NCBI GenBank assembly: GCA_964458415.1
Contig: CAYWIT010000016.1
Location: forward strand, 1 to 63,358
Direction: 5' to 3'
From: CAYWIT01 sp964458415
Lineage (GTDB): Bacteria; Pseudomonadota; Alphaproteobacteria; Micavibrionales; UBA2020
DNA: 63,358 bases
The notes under the pieces were generated by a model that was given only the letters and a program-made list of their open reading frames with translations, searched no databases and had not been told where the DNA came from. This document shows positions 16,791 to 24,574 of this stretch, piece after piece (positions within the stretch are counted from its first letter, which is position 1; each line of letters begins with the position of its first letter). Made by a program: the position numbers and the translations under genes.

Positions 16791-18209
16791 ATGCTCTTTT
16801 CTTCTCTTGTTTTTTGGCTCTTTTTTGCCGCAGTTTTTTTCGCGTACTGGCGTGTCACGTCAGAAGACAGGCGTATCTGGCTATTATTGATAGCAAGCTA
16901 TATTTTTTACGGCTTGTGGGATTGGCGTTTTTTGGCGCTGATTGGCTACGTCACGTTTGTCGCGTATTATGGGGGATATAAAACATTTCTGGCATCCAGC
17001 AAGATTGTGCAACGTCGGTGGATGTTATTATCTGTTGTTTCTCATCTAACTGTTTTGTGTATATTCAAATACCTAAATTTTTTTACACAATCGATTGAAC
17101 AGATGTTGTCGATGGCGGGTATGCAGCCATCGTTTACAGCATTGAATATTATCTTGCCCGTCGGGGTCAGTTTTTATGTTTTTCAGGCAATCAGTTATAA
17201 TGTTGATATTTATAGACGTGACGTAAAGGGAAGCAAATCTCTGCGCGATGTTGCGTTTTATATTGCCTTCTTCCCACAGCTTGTGGCGGGGCCGATTGTG
17301 CGTGCGGCAGGTTTTTTTGCACAGATACCTTTGCGTAAAACGCTGGATACGCATGTTATTTATTCTTCTGTTCGTATTATTCTAATCGGCCTGATATACA
17401 AAGTGTTGCTGGCAGATAATATTTCGCCATATGTAGATCAAATCTATGGTGATTTAGACAAGATCAATAGTGCAGAAAAAATAGCAGCGACCATAGGATT
17501 TTATGCGCAAATCTATTTTGATTTTGCGGGGTATACATTCATAGCTATAGGACTGGCCCGGTTGTTGGGATACAGGATTCCAAAAAATTTCAATTATCCG
17601 TATCTCGCCTCTTCAGTGACAGATTTCTGGCGGCGCTGGCATATATCGCTGTCAACCTGGCTCAGGGATTATCTATACATTCCACTAGGGGGAAATCGTT
17701 GCGGCAGGTTGGCGATGTTCAGAAATCTTTTTTTGACCATGGCGCTAGGCGGTCTATGGCATGGCGCTAATGTCAATTTTATTATATGGGGTTCTATTCA
17801 TGGTGCGGCCTTAATCGTTCACAAGCTTTATGCAGAAAATTTACGTGGTCTTTTCTCGCGCGGTATTGCGTATCGCTTCGCCGGATTTTTATTGACGCAA
17901 TATATTGTTTTGCTGGCGTGGGTGTTCTTCCGTGCGCAAACTTTTGATGACGCTATGAGTGTGCTGGCAGCATTCTTTGATACCGAGATTTTGAATGGTG
18001 CAGCAAGTCCGGCCTTGTTGATGGCTGCGGCCTTCATGATCCCGTTGTTCGCCGACCACCTGATGGGGTTTTATAAGAAGGAATTGACGGACTTGCGACC
18101 GTCCATATCTTCCACTGTAATTTTGGCTGTAGTGGCGGGGGTGCTTTTCGGTATCGCATTGATGATGGTTCCGCTTGAAACTCAACCTTTCATTTATTTT
18201 CAGTTTTAG
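16791..18209 (+). CDS. MBOAT-family O-acyltransferase (AlgI/DltB-like)
   Basis: 472 residues and about ten membrane segments. It contains DFWRRWHISLSTWLRDYLYIP and LGGLWHGANVNF; the His of the second motif is the conserved catalytic residue of MBOAT enzymes of the AlgI/DltB type, which move acyl groups across the inner membrane onto extracellular polymers. A TTG ten codons upstream is possible, but the ATG starts the first membrane helix and is preferred. It runs into the SGNH-like gene 9 bp downstream, the usual two-component pairing for polysaccharide O-acetylation. The substrate polymer is not evident here. Confidence 0.88.
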   Translation: MLFSSLVFWLFFAAVFFAYWRVTSEDRRIWLLLIASYIFYGLWDWRFLALIGYVTFVAYYGGYKTFLASSKIVQRRWMLLSVVSHLTVLCIFKYLNFFTQSIEQMLSMAGMQPSFTALNIILPVGVSFYVFQAISYNVDIYRRDVKGSKSLRDVAFYIAFFPQLVAGPIVRAAGFFAQIPLRKTLDTHVIYSSVRIILIGLIYKVLLADNISPYVDQIYGDLDKINSAEKIAATIGFYAQIYFDFAGYTFIAIGLARLLGYRIPKNFNYPYLASSVTDFWRRWHISLSTWLRDYLYIPLGGNRCGRLAMFRNLFLTMALGGLWHGANVNFIIWGSIHGAALIVHKLYAENLRGLFSRGIAYRFAGFLLTQYIVLLAWVFFRAQTFDDAMSVLAAFFDTEILNGAASPALLMAAAFMIPLFADHLMGFYKKELTDLRPSISSTVILAVVAGVLFGIALMMVPLETQPFIYFQF

Positions 18210-18218
18210 GTGGGTGGT

Positions 18219-19298
18219 ATGACATTTACGATCATGACTTTCTGTGCGCTTCTCTTGGTTGTTATAAGATCAGTGCGCTGGACGGGAACAAACCGTGACA
18301 AACTTGGGTTCTGCATGTTCGTTGCTACACTGTTTTTCACCATTGCGTTATCGAGTGTTATATTCGAACGCGAAGGATACTTGTATAAAAACGATACGGC
18401 GCAGCGGATGAAATATGCCGTGGAAAGAACGGCACAAATTGGCGATAGACCTTTTGTTGTTTTTGTGGGAGGCAGCCACTCTTTTAGGGGCCTGATTGCC
18501 GATGAGGTGCAAAAGCAACTAAAAAACGATGGCCTACCCCACCAAGTCGTCGATCTGACCAATGGCGGCATGGGGTTGCTCGAACAAGACTATCATCTTG
18601 AAGAGTATCTGAAAAGAATCCAAAGAAAACCGGATGTTGTTTTTATGGAGATTTCCAAACGGTTTGAGGATCCTCTGCGCGAATATTCGAGGGAGAGTAT
18701 TGATGATCGCATGCTGCCTATTACAGATTGGTCGCGTTATTTCTGGATTGTAAGTCATGCAATGAACATCGGCAATTATACTCTTTTGCCACATATTACA
18801 AAAGTAATGTTGTTACGGGTAATGAACATCGGCCTTCTGGTGAAAGGGGAAAAGTGGAAAGATTTACCTACCTTACATCAGGAAATGCACCACGGAGTGG
18901 AAATGACGATAAGAAAATGGAAGCAGGTAGACGCAGTAAAGCCTGAGGATGTGCGTGCGTGGGCTTTTTTTGATTTTGAAGAGCTGCAGCCGGAAAAAAT
19001 TTCTAAAGGAAAGCGTGCGTGGTTGCGCGATTTTAGAGCGTATCAAGCTCGGTATCTTCTCGCTGCGGGGGTAGAAAAGGTGGTTTATTATCCGCCACCT
19101 ATGATGATTGAAAAATATAATGCCTATGCTCGTGCTATTTGCAATGATTACCGGTGCTTTGGAATGACAGATAAAAATTTGCAACAAAAATTGAACGGTC
19201 CTTATTGGTATAATATTACGCATTTGAATGAAGCCGGAGCCCGAATATACTCGGTCTGGTTGGGAAAGCAGCTTGCCTCATATTTGAAGAAGCATTGA
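18219..19298 (+). CDS. SGNH/AlgX-like membrane-anchored acyl-transfer partner
   Basis: 359 residues with N-terminal hydrophobic segments (two, about 1-50) and then a periplasmic SGNH-hydrolase-like domain. The nucleophile block is VFVGGSHSFRG (GxSxS type), and the C-terminal THLNEAGARIYSVWL supplies the catalytic His. Such proteins take acyl groups delivered by the MBOAT partner and put them on an exported polymer. The start ATG overlaps a Gly-rich ribosome-site-like stretch right after the MBOAT stop, so the two are an operon. Last clear gene before the attachment-like site at 19.6 kb. Confidence 0.75.
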   Translation: MTFTIMTFCALLLVVIRSVRWTGTNRDKLGFCMFVATLFFTIALSSVIFEREGYLYKNDTAQRMKYAVERTAQIGDRPFVVFVGGSHSFRGLIADEVQKQLKNDGLPHQVVDLTNGGMGLLEQDYHLEEYLKRIQRKPDVVFMEISKRFEDPLREYSRESIDDRMLPITDWSRYFWIVSHAMNIGNYTLLPHITKVMLLRVMNIGLLVKGEKWKDLPTLHQEMHHGVEMTIRKWKQVDAVKPEDVRAWAFFDFEELQPEKISKGKRAWLRDFRAYQARYLLAAGVEKVVYYPPPMMIEKYNAYARAICNDYRCFGMTDKNLQQKLNGPYWYNITHLNEAGARIYSVWLGKQLASYLKKH

Positions 19299-19377
19299 TT
19301 TTTATCAATGGGATAAAAGGGGCGGATGCTGCGCGTGTAACGAATTTTGGCAAGCATCCATCGGAACGAGTGTTTTG

Positions 19378-19529
19378 TTAGGTGTCAGTTTTTTTCAGGA
19401 ATATATTTTTAGCAATCCCCTTCAGGGCTCCATCAATATCTTCCGTATTCTGACAATTGCGGGTTTGGCAGGGGGCAGCCCATTCTTTTCTGGGATATTT
19501 GGCGCTGATGGCGTCATGGAGCAGCTAAT
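19378..19529 (-). pseudogene. Possible C-terminal gene remnant
   Basis: A reverse-strand frame of about 50 codons without a good start encodes a protein-like sequence with two Cys (APCQTRNCQNTEDIDGALKG) and a normal stop. It looks like the tail of a lost gene; no family recognised. Too short to be certain. Confidence 0.25.
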
Positions 19530-19551
19530 CCTCCTAAATACCTCTTGAGTT

Positions 19552-19689
19552 CTCACACACTTTGCTGCACACTTTCTCTCAGGTAGAAATATTTCCATTA
19601 AAAATCAATAGGATAGATTCCTCATGCTAGTCTCGAAAACTAGTATAGGTTTACGCCTATCGAGGGTTCGAATCCCTCCCTGTCCGCCA
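19552..19689 (+). other. Attachment-like site with degenerate tRNA-Ser (internal)
   Basis: Two CACACTTT motifs (19556, 19568), a TCAGGTAGAAAT segment, then a tRNA-Ser-like sequence from 19611 to 19689. The latter has a perfect anticodon arm CTAGT-CTCGAAA-ACTAG (anticodon CGA), a paired variable arm (ATAGG/CCTAT), a T arm (GAGGGTTCGAATCCCTC) and CCTGTCCGCCA. The 5' acceptor strand GGATAGA pairs at 6 of 7 positions, but the D arm is missing (9 nt). The core CTCGAAA at 19632-19638 with inverted arms fits a recombinase crossover site. Homologous over about 90 bp to 22260-22348. Confidence 0.65.
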
Positions 19690-19912
19690 TATTTTTCAAG
19701 GGATTTTTGCACTTATTTTTCAGTAGTTTCTAGTGAATGGAATCCTACAAAACTGGTGACTTAAAATTCTGCTTTTTGTTTCAACAAGATAACGCTTACA
19801 CACTTCTTACACACAATTGATGCCAAAGAGGCGGGCGAATTTGTGGGTTGTTAAATACATTGACTTTTAACAGATTTCGGCTAATCTAAAATTAAATTAA
19901 GGATTGGCCGAC
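19690..19912. promoter_or_regulatory. Left arm of the second element with integrase arm-type repeats
   Basis: Two TTACACAC motifs at 19796 and 19807 (11 bp apart, one helical turn) resemble the motifs at the other two attachment-like sites and are probably arm-binding sites for a recombinase. No gene is visible. A ribosome site AAGGA precedes the following ATPase. Confidence 0.45.
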
Positions 19913-21142
19913 ATGCCTCAAAACATACCGCGCAGCCTGGGAAAAGCCATTCTGGAAGCCAGCGCCAGCTTTAAGGTCGTGTTGCTGACCGGTCCGCGTC
20001 AGGTGGGGAAGACGACGCTTTTGCAGGATATACAAAAGCAGTCACGCAGCTATGTAACGCTGGATGACCTGAACTTGCGCATGGCCGCGCAACAAGACCC
20101 GGCCAGTTTTCTTGACAGGCTCATACTACCAGTGCTGATTGACGAAGTTCAGTATGCGCCGAACCTGTTTCCCTACATCAAAATGGCGGTTGATAAGGCC
20201 AAACAAAACGGCTTGTTCTGGCTGACAGGGTCGCAGCAGTTCGACATGATGAAGAATGTCACGGAGTCTCTTGCTGGGCGCGTGGCGATTTTGCAATTGC
20301 AAGGCATATCGCTGGCGGAGGAGCAGGGCCGCCCTGATGATGCGCCCTTTCTGCCTGAACTGTCCTTACTGAAGTCCCGTCAGAAGACGGCCAAGTCCAT
20401 GACGTTGACGGATACTTATCACAAGATATGGCGCGGCTCTTATCCCGACATCGTGACGCATAAAGATGGCAAGTATTGGGAGCGGTTTTACAGTTCCTAT
20501 ACCTCAACTTATATTCAACGCGATGTGCGGGAGTATCTGAATATCAGCGACACAGCTGCCTTTCATAAATTCATGCAGATCGCCGCTGCCCGGACAGGAC
20601 AGCTTGTCAATTATGCAGATGTGGCGCGGGACGCAGGTGTCAGCGAACCTACAATCAAGACATGGTTGAACGTGCTCCACGCCTCCGGCATCGTTTACCT
20701 GCTCCAGCCTTATTTCAGCAATCGCACAAAGCGGCTTGTGAAAACGCCCAAGCTGTATTTCATGGATACGGGCCTTTGTTCATGGCTGACGGGCTGGCTG
20801 AGCCCCGATGTTCTGGAGCGCGGGGCCATGTCCGGGGCAATGCTGGAAACATGGGTGGTCGCAGAAATTATAAAATCTTATCTGCATCATGGCCGGACTC
20901 CCCGTGTCTATTTTTACCGTGATAAGGATATGAGGGAAGTCGATCTGCTGATCGAGGAAAATGGTGTGCTTTATCCGCTTGAGATCAAAAAATCGGCTTC
21001 TGTCCAGAACATGGCCTTTAAGGGATTTGGCATGCTGGATGCCCTGCATATGCCAATAGGCCATGGCGGGGTAATTTGCCTTACAAAGAGCCTGACGGCA
21101 ATAGACGATGATGTGGATGCAATACCGGTGGGGTATTTATAA
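19913..21142 (+). CDS. AAA ATPase with DUF4143 domain
   Basis: 409 residues. N-terminal P-loop GPRQVGKTTLL (about 27-37) and Walker B-like LPVLIDEVQYAP (about 70) belong to the ATPase family whose C-terminal half is DUF4143 (YLNISDTAAFHKFMQIAAARTGQLVNY..., TWLNVLHASGIVYLLQPY, and a nuclease-like ending EVDLLIEENGVLYPLEIKKSAS). The final E-V-D ... E-I-K-K pattern resembles the PD-(D/E)xK fold, so a nuclease role is possible. These proteins are frequent cargo on mobile elements and in defence islands; their function is not settled. Start: the ATG 9 bases after AAGGA rather than the TTG three codons earlier. Confidence 0.85.
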   Translation: MPQNIPRSLGKAILEASASFKVVLLTGPRQVGKTTLLQDIQKQSRSYVTLDDLNLRMAAQQDPASFLDRLILPVLIDEVQYAPNLFPYIKMAVDKAKQNGLFWLTGSQQFDMMKNVTESLAGRVAILQLQGISLAEEQGRPDDAPFLPELSLLKSRQKTAKSMTLTDTYHKIWRGSYPDIVTHKDGKYWERFYSSYTSTYIQRDVREYLNISDTAAFHKFMQIAAARTGQLVNYADVARDAGVSEPTIKTWLNVLHASGIVYLLQPYFSNRTKRLVKTPKLYFMDTGLCSWLTGWLSPDVLERGAMSGAMLETWVVAEIIKSYLHHGRTPRVYFYRDKDMREVDLLIEENGVLYPLEIKKSASVQNMAFKGFGMLDALHMPIGHGGVICLTKSLTAIDDDVDAIPVGYL

Positions 21143-21243
21143 CGTCTCTTGCCCCCGGCCTCCTACGTTGCAGTGTCGAAAACTTGAGGAAAATCGAATG
21201 CGTTTATGCTAAGCTGACTGCTTAAAAGATATTGGAATAAAAA

Positions 21244-21927
21244 ATGGCTAAAACGCTAAAACCTCAACTTGATATCCTGCCTAACCCCCAAAGAGCGCTT
21301 TGGCAGGAGCTTGTCGACACGCCTGAAGAATTTGTTCTGTATGGCGGGACTGCGATCGCTCTCCAGCTAGGTCATCGTGTTTCGGTTGATTTTGACTTCT
21401 TTAGCAATAAGAAGATTGAGCCACAGGCGCTACTCAACGATATCCCCTATTTAAAAAAAGCACATATTTTGCAGAGCGAACCGAGTACTTTGACTGTAAG
21501 CGTCAATCGTAACGGTCCCGTCAAGATTTCCTTTTTTGGCGTTCCAAAAATCCCTCGTCTTTCTCCGCCCTTGGTCGTGGAAGATATAGGCATTAAAATA
21601 GCCCCGCTCCTTGATCTGGCAGGGCTTAAAGTTTCCGTTGTGCAATCTCGCGCAGAGGCGAAAGACTATCTGGATATAGATGCCATTCTGACATCCGGGC
21701 GTATTGACTTGCCTACAGCATTGGCGGCTGGAAAAGTTATATATGGTCATACTTTCAGCCCGGAAAGCGCACTAAAAGCGCTTTGTTATTTCGATGATGG
21801 GAATGTAAACACGATTCCAGAAGAAGCAAAAAAGCGTCTTGTGAATGCTGCGACGAGCGTCAATCTTGATAACTTGCCGATCATAAAGCAGCAGTCGCCT
21901 CTGTCTGTGGAAAGTAAAAAGCCATGA
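21244..21927 (+). CDS. Nucleotidyltransferase, AbiEii/AbiGii toxin-like
   Basis: 227 residues with the nucleotidyltransferase signature LYGGTAIALQLGHRVSVDFDFF: a GG-T motif followed by paired Asp residues (DFD, about residues 55-57) that bind the catalytic metals, then a helical region with an invariant-looking Lys-Asp (AEAKDYLDIDAIL). AbiEii-type toxins transfer nucleotides to tRNA or other targets and arrest growth during phage attack; their antitoxin normally represses or neutralises them. Here the following gene overlaps by 4 bp (ATGA) and is the likely partner. Full-length for the family. Confidence 0.8.
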   Translation: MAKTLKPQLDILPNPQRALWQELVDTPEEFVLYGGTAIALQLGHRVSVDFDFFSNKKIEPQALLNDIPYLKKAHILQSEPSTLTVSVNRNGPVKISFFGVPKIPRLSPPLVVEDIGIKIAPLLDLAGLKVSVVQSRAEAKDYLDIDAILTSGRIDLPTALAAGKVIYGHTFSPESALKALCYFDDGNVNTIPEEAKKRLVNAATSVNLDNLPIIKQQSPLSVESKKP

Positions 21928-22226
21928 TTAAAATTCCAGTCACGGAACAAACAGAAGCTATTGCAGGACGGGTTATATGGTTTGAGCCTCCTCGGGAGGC
22001 GTTGAAAGATGTAGTACGCTTCATGGCTTATGCCATGAGATATGCTACGCACGAAGATATGCGCATTTTGCGCCAGTATGTTTCAGACAAGGAGTTTGCT
22101 TCCATTCTGGATCAAGTTCCGCCCGGCATCGTTGATAACAGATCATGGGCATACTGGAACGCTGTTTTCGGCAGATATCCCGCGCCCTCTATGCCAGTAA
22201 GAACTTTTGAAAAAGGGACTTCTTAG
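21924..22226 (+). CDS. Small partner protein of the nucleotidyltransferase (possible antitoxin)
   Basis: 100 residues, translationally coupled to the nucleotidyltransferase through an ATGA overlap. It has an amphipathic helical centre (DVVRFMAYAMRYATHEDMRILRQ) and a conserved-looking tail (GIVDNRSWAYWNAVFGRYP). It is not the usual winged-helix AbiEi antitoxin. An antitoxin or specificity role is inferred from the arrangement only. It is the last gene before the right attachment-like site. Confidence 0.65.
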   Translation: MIKIPVTEQTEAIAGRVIWFEPPREALKDVVRFMAYAMRYATHEDMRILRQYVSDKEFASILDQVPPGIVDNRSWAYWNAVFGRYPAPSMPVRTFEKGTS

Positions 22227-22254
22227 CAAACCAAGTTTTTCAGTTGAAATAGGC

Positions 22255-22398
22255 TTACAAACTTACACACTTTGTTACACACTCAGGTGGAAATGATTAT
22301 TTATCATGAAAAATCAACAAGATAGGTTTTATATGCTAGTCTCGAAAAGTGAAGTGGGGGTAACTCCACCGTGAGTTCGAATCTCACCCTGTCCGCCA
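22255..22398 (+). other. Right attachment-like site with 3' half of tRNA-Ser
   Basis: Three tandem TTACA(A/C)AC motifs (22255, 22263, 22275), the shared TCAGGTGGAAAT and ATGCTAGT segments, core CTCGAAA (22341-22347), then the tRNA-Ser 3' half to CCA. From the core onward only four bases differ from the intact tRNA at 501-561. The left half is element-like, the right half tRNA-like: the expected structure of an attR. The anticodon stem cannot form, so it is not a working tRNA. Confidence 0.7.
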
Positions 22399-22448
22399 CG
22401 ATAAAAAATCCCGCACCTTTCGATGCGGGATTTTTTATCGTGGCGGAC
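22391..22448. repeat. 25-bp perfect palindrome spanning the tRNA end and its terminator
   Basis: The last bases of the tRNA remnant (GTCCGCCACG), the following AATCCCGCA stem, and their exact reverse complement form a 25-bp stem with an 8-nt loop. The inner part is a normal terminator (AAAAAATCCCGCA...TTTTTT), but the symmetry extends well into tRNA sequence. The truncated toxin-module gene begins right at the far edge. Confidence 0.85.
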
Positions 22449-23139
22449 CGTGCTTGGCTGGGGCGGTTTCGTTGCGGCAGCCGCCGTTGGGTTCGGCCCC
22501 GTGGGGGCGACGGCCATTGGGCTGGTCTATGCATTTAGCGGAGACGCGCTGGGCGGTGCGGCTGGAAAATTCCTTGGTGATGACGAAGGCGCGGGAGATG
22601 CCGGCCCGCTTCTGTCTGCGGCGCATCATGCAATGCAAAACCTGATGGAGGGATTGCTTGGCGGCGATCGTCAATCGACCGACTTCGCGCAGCACATGGC
22701 GGATTTGTTTTTGCCTGCCGGAAATTACTCGTCGCCGATTATTGTTGATCTCGATGGGGACGGCGTGGAGCTGACGGCGGAGAACGGAGCACAGCCGGTG
22801 TATTTTGATCTGGGCAATGCCGATGGCTTTGCGGAATCGACGGGCTGGGTGAGCGCGGATGACGGCATTCTCGCACTTGATATCAACGGCGACGGACGCA
22901 TTTCCAGCGGGGCGGAACTGTTCGGTGACCAGACGGGCCATGAGAACGGGTTCGAGGCGCTGAGGGCCTATGACGTTGATGGCAGTGGCGTCATCGACGC
23001 CGGTGATGCCATCTGGAACAAATTGACCATCTGGAGGGACGCGGATCAGGACGCCCAGACCGACGCGGGGGAGCTGCATACGATGGCCGATCTCGGCATT
23101 GTTACTTCGAGCGGGATTGCTGGCCTGCAAGCAATGTGA
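22449..23139 (+). pseudogene. 5'-truncated toxin-module gene (EF-hand-like)
   Basis: An open frame begins at an ATG inside the palindrome loop (22423), but real coding sequence appears to start at its edge. Order: a Gly/Ala-rich hydrophobic stretch (WGGFVAAAAVGFGPVGA), a short linker, then an EF-hand-like module (about residues 105-225: DLDGDGVELT, DINGDGRISSGAELFG, DVDGSGVIDAGD, DADQDAQTDAGEL). This is a diverged relative of the module in the two genes at 8.5 and 10.4 kb. The N-terminal domain is missing and the C-terminus ends in AGLQAM without RTX repeats. It is probably the inner fragment of a former large secreted protein. Confidence 0.65.
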
Positions 23140-23140
23140 T
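23117..23140 (+). repeat. 24-bp direct repeat at gene 3' end, copy 1
   Basis: Starts TTGCTGGCC, ends AATGTGAT, contains a TTGCT/AGCAA inverted pair, and encodes AGLQAM plus stop. Identical to 23797-23820. Confidence 0.9.
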
Positions 23141-23168
23141 ATTCAAGTTTATTAAACAGGAGGAAAAA

Positions 23169-23525
23169 ATGGTTTTTAAGAAAACAAACTTTACTTATGG
23201 AGCAGGTGATATGGTCGATTCGGAAAGGAATATAACCTTACTTAATAAACCATGCGCTCCGGAAATGCCGCATGTGCTGGAATTATATGTTGGAGAAAAA
23301 AAAATAATTTTTGAAGTGGAAGACCAAACAAAAGGAATAAGGTCTGACAAAAAATTTGATGTTTATTGGAAGATAAATAGAGCGCAAGGCGATGAAAGCC
23401 TTATTAAAAGAAAGGGTGAGATCGTTGAAATTATGAATGAAGCTTTAAACGCTCGTGGACTTCATGGACGGGATGATTTGACAGGATCAGTCACAGTTGA
23501 TTTTAACAATACGATTTGGGGATAA
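23169..23525 (+). CDS. Hypothetical protein (118 aa)
   Basis: 118 residues with a strong AGGAGG ribosome site 6 bases before the ATG. No recognised domain, signal peptide or membrane segment. Its composition is beta-rich with a central basic stretch (EVEDQTKGIRSDKKFDVYWK). It lies between a truncated toxin-module gene and a small N-terminal-like fragment, in a stretch bounded by two identical 24-bp repeats. An immunity protein would fit such a position, but this is speculation. Confidence 0.55.
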   Translation: MVFKKTNFTYGAGDMVDSERNITLLNKPCAPEMPHVLELYVGEKKIIFEVEDQTKGIRSDKKFDVYWKINRAQGDESLIKRKGEIVEIMNEALNARGLHGRDDLTGSVTVDFNNTIWG

Positions 23526-23531
23526 ATAATC

Positions 23532-23819
23532 ATGGCAATTTCGGCGCAGGATGCAATCAATAGCATTACGTCGAATATGACAGTTTCAGAATTGAGGGCT
23601 TTGGCAAATACTGTTGAGGCAAGCGTGGGTGATTCTACGCTGCTGCTGTATAGCGGCGGCGTGGGTGCATATAATGCAGAAACCGGGCGCTATGAATATA
23701 GCGCTGGAAATATTGCCGGAACACTGGCTGATGGGACAAATATAAAAACAATCAGCAATACGCAAATCAACGTTTTTTTTAACGACTATCGTTTTGTTGC
23801 TGGCCTGCAAGCAATGTGA
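23532..23819 (+). CDS. Small protein resembling an orphan effector N-terminus
   Basis: 95 residues. After a helical start (AQDAINSITSNMTVSELRALAN) there is a beta/alpha-like part (TLLLYSGGVGAYN, IKTISNTQINVFFNDYRF). The TLLLYSG...ISNT...FFND pattern recalls N-terminal domains of large secreted proteins, in line with the modular genes upstream, but I cannot name a family. It ends abruptly in AGLQAM, the same last six residues and 24 bp as the truncated gene 680 bp upstream, which suggests that recombination fused it to a shared tail. Confidence 0.5.
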   Translation: MAISAQDAINSITSNMTVSELRALANTVEASVGDSTLLLYSGGVGAYNAETGRYEYSAGNIAGTLADGTNIKTISNTQINVFFNDYRFVAGLQAM

Positions 23820-23820
23820 T
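23797..23820 (+). repeat. 24-bp direct repeat at gene 3' end, copy 2
   Basis: Identical partner of 23117-23140; the two copies bracket 656 bp holding two small genes. Confidence 0.9.
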
Positions 23821-23871
23821 GTAATGTAATGTCGAACAGGCTTTACGAGATATATTTTACAGGAGAGAAGA

Positions 23872-24558
23872 ATGACCGACAAATCACAAGCATCCGGCAC
23901 GGGGGCGGTGCCAACGCCGGAACTCAAGCCCCTGCCGCCGCTCAAAGTCATCCGCGAGACCTATTGCAGTCAGGAGATGACGGATAGCTGTATTGATTAT
24001 CTTGTTAAAAATTATCCTCAGAGGGTTCTGGCGCTTCTAGACGAAGAAAAGGTGAATCGTGAAGTCCTTTATTACAAAATTGCGAGCAATATAGCTTATA
24101 TATTGAAGGACGAAGTGGGGAAATCTATTGATGTTCCCCAAACCCATCTGGGCCTGATTGACCTCGTTTATGAACTTAGCCGCCGCTTAAGGAGGGCCTA
24201 CGATCTTCCTGAAATCCTGCCACAGGGAAAGCCCATCGCGCCAACTCCGGACGGTCCGTTTCCGGAGCTGATCAAGATAGAAATAGGCCCGGTCCAAAAA
24301 AAACTGGGAATAACGCAAGAAGTGGCGGACAGGCTTTTGGGCAGGATTTACGAACAAAGGCCGGATTTGTGGTATGCCATGGCCGAGGGGGCGAGGCGCA
24401 ATCTTCACCTATACATGCTGAGCGATGACTTTTTTGATACCTTAAAACGTGTGGGGGCTGAAGAAAATATCCCCCTTATTGATGTTATGGCTCCAAGTGC
24501 AATGAGATCATTAGCATGGGGCTGTATCTACAAAATGTGTGAAATTCCAATAATTTGA
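23872..24558 (+). CDS. Hypothetical protein (228 aa)
   Basis: 228 residues, AGGAGA ribosome site. Soluble, mostly helical, with a Pro-rich N-terminus (PTPELKPLPPL) and no signal peptide, membrane segment or recognised motif. It precedes the PIN-like gene by 16 bp in the same direction, so the two may be co-transcribed. I cannot assign a function; it may belong to the toxin/immunity debris of this region. Confidence 0.6.
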   Translation: MTDKSQASGTGAVPTPELKPLPPLKVIRETYCSQEMTDSCIDYLVKNYPQRVLALLDEEKVNREVLYYKIASNIAYILKDEVGKSIDVPQTHLGLIDLVYELSRRLRRAYDLPEILPQGKPIAPTPDGPFPELIKIEIGPVQKKLGITQEVADRLLGRIYEQRPDLWYAMAEGARRNLHLYMLSDDFFDTLKRVGAEENIPLIDVMAPSAMRSLAWGCIYKMCEIPII

Positions 24559-24574
24559 TAAAGGAGTGTATATA

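Noticed and set aside
23117..23820. Integron cassette (attC) sites at the 24-bp repeats
   Set aside because: The repeats lack the GTT core and the paired R/L boxes of attC sites; the inverted pair is only 5 bp.
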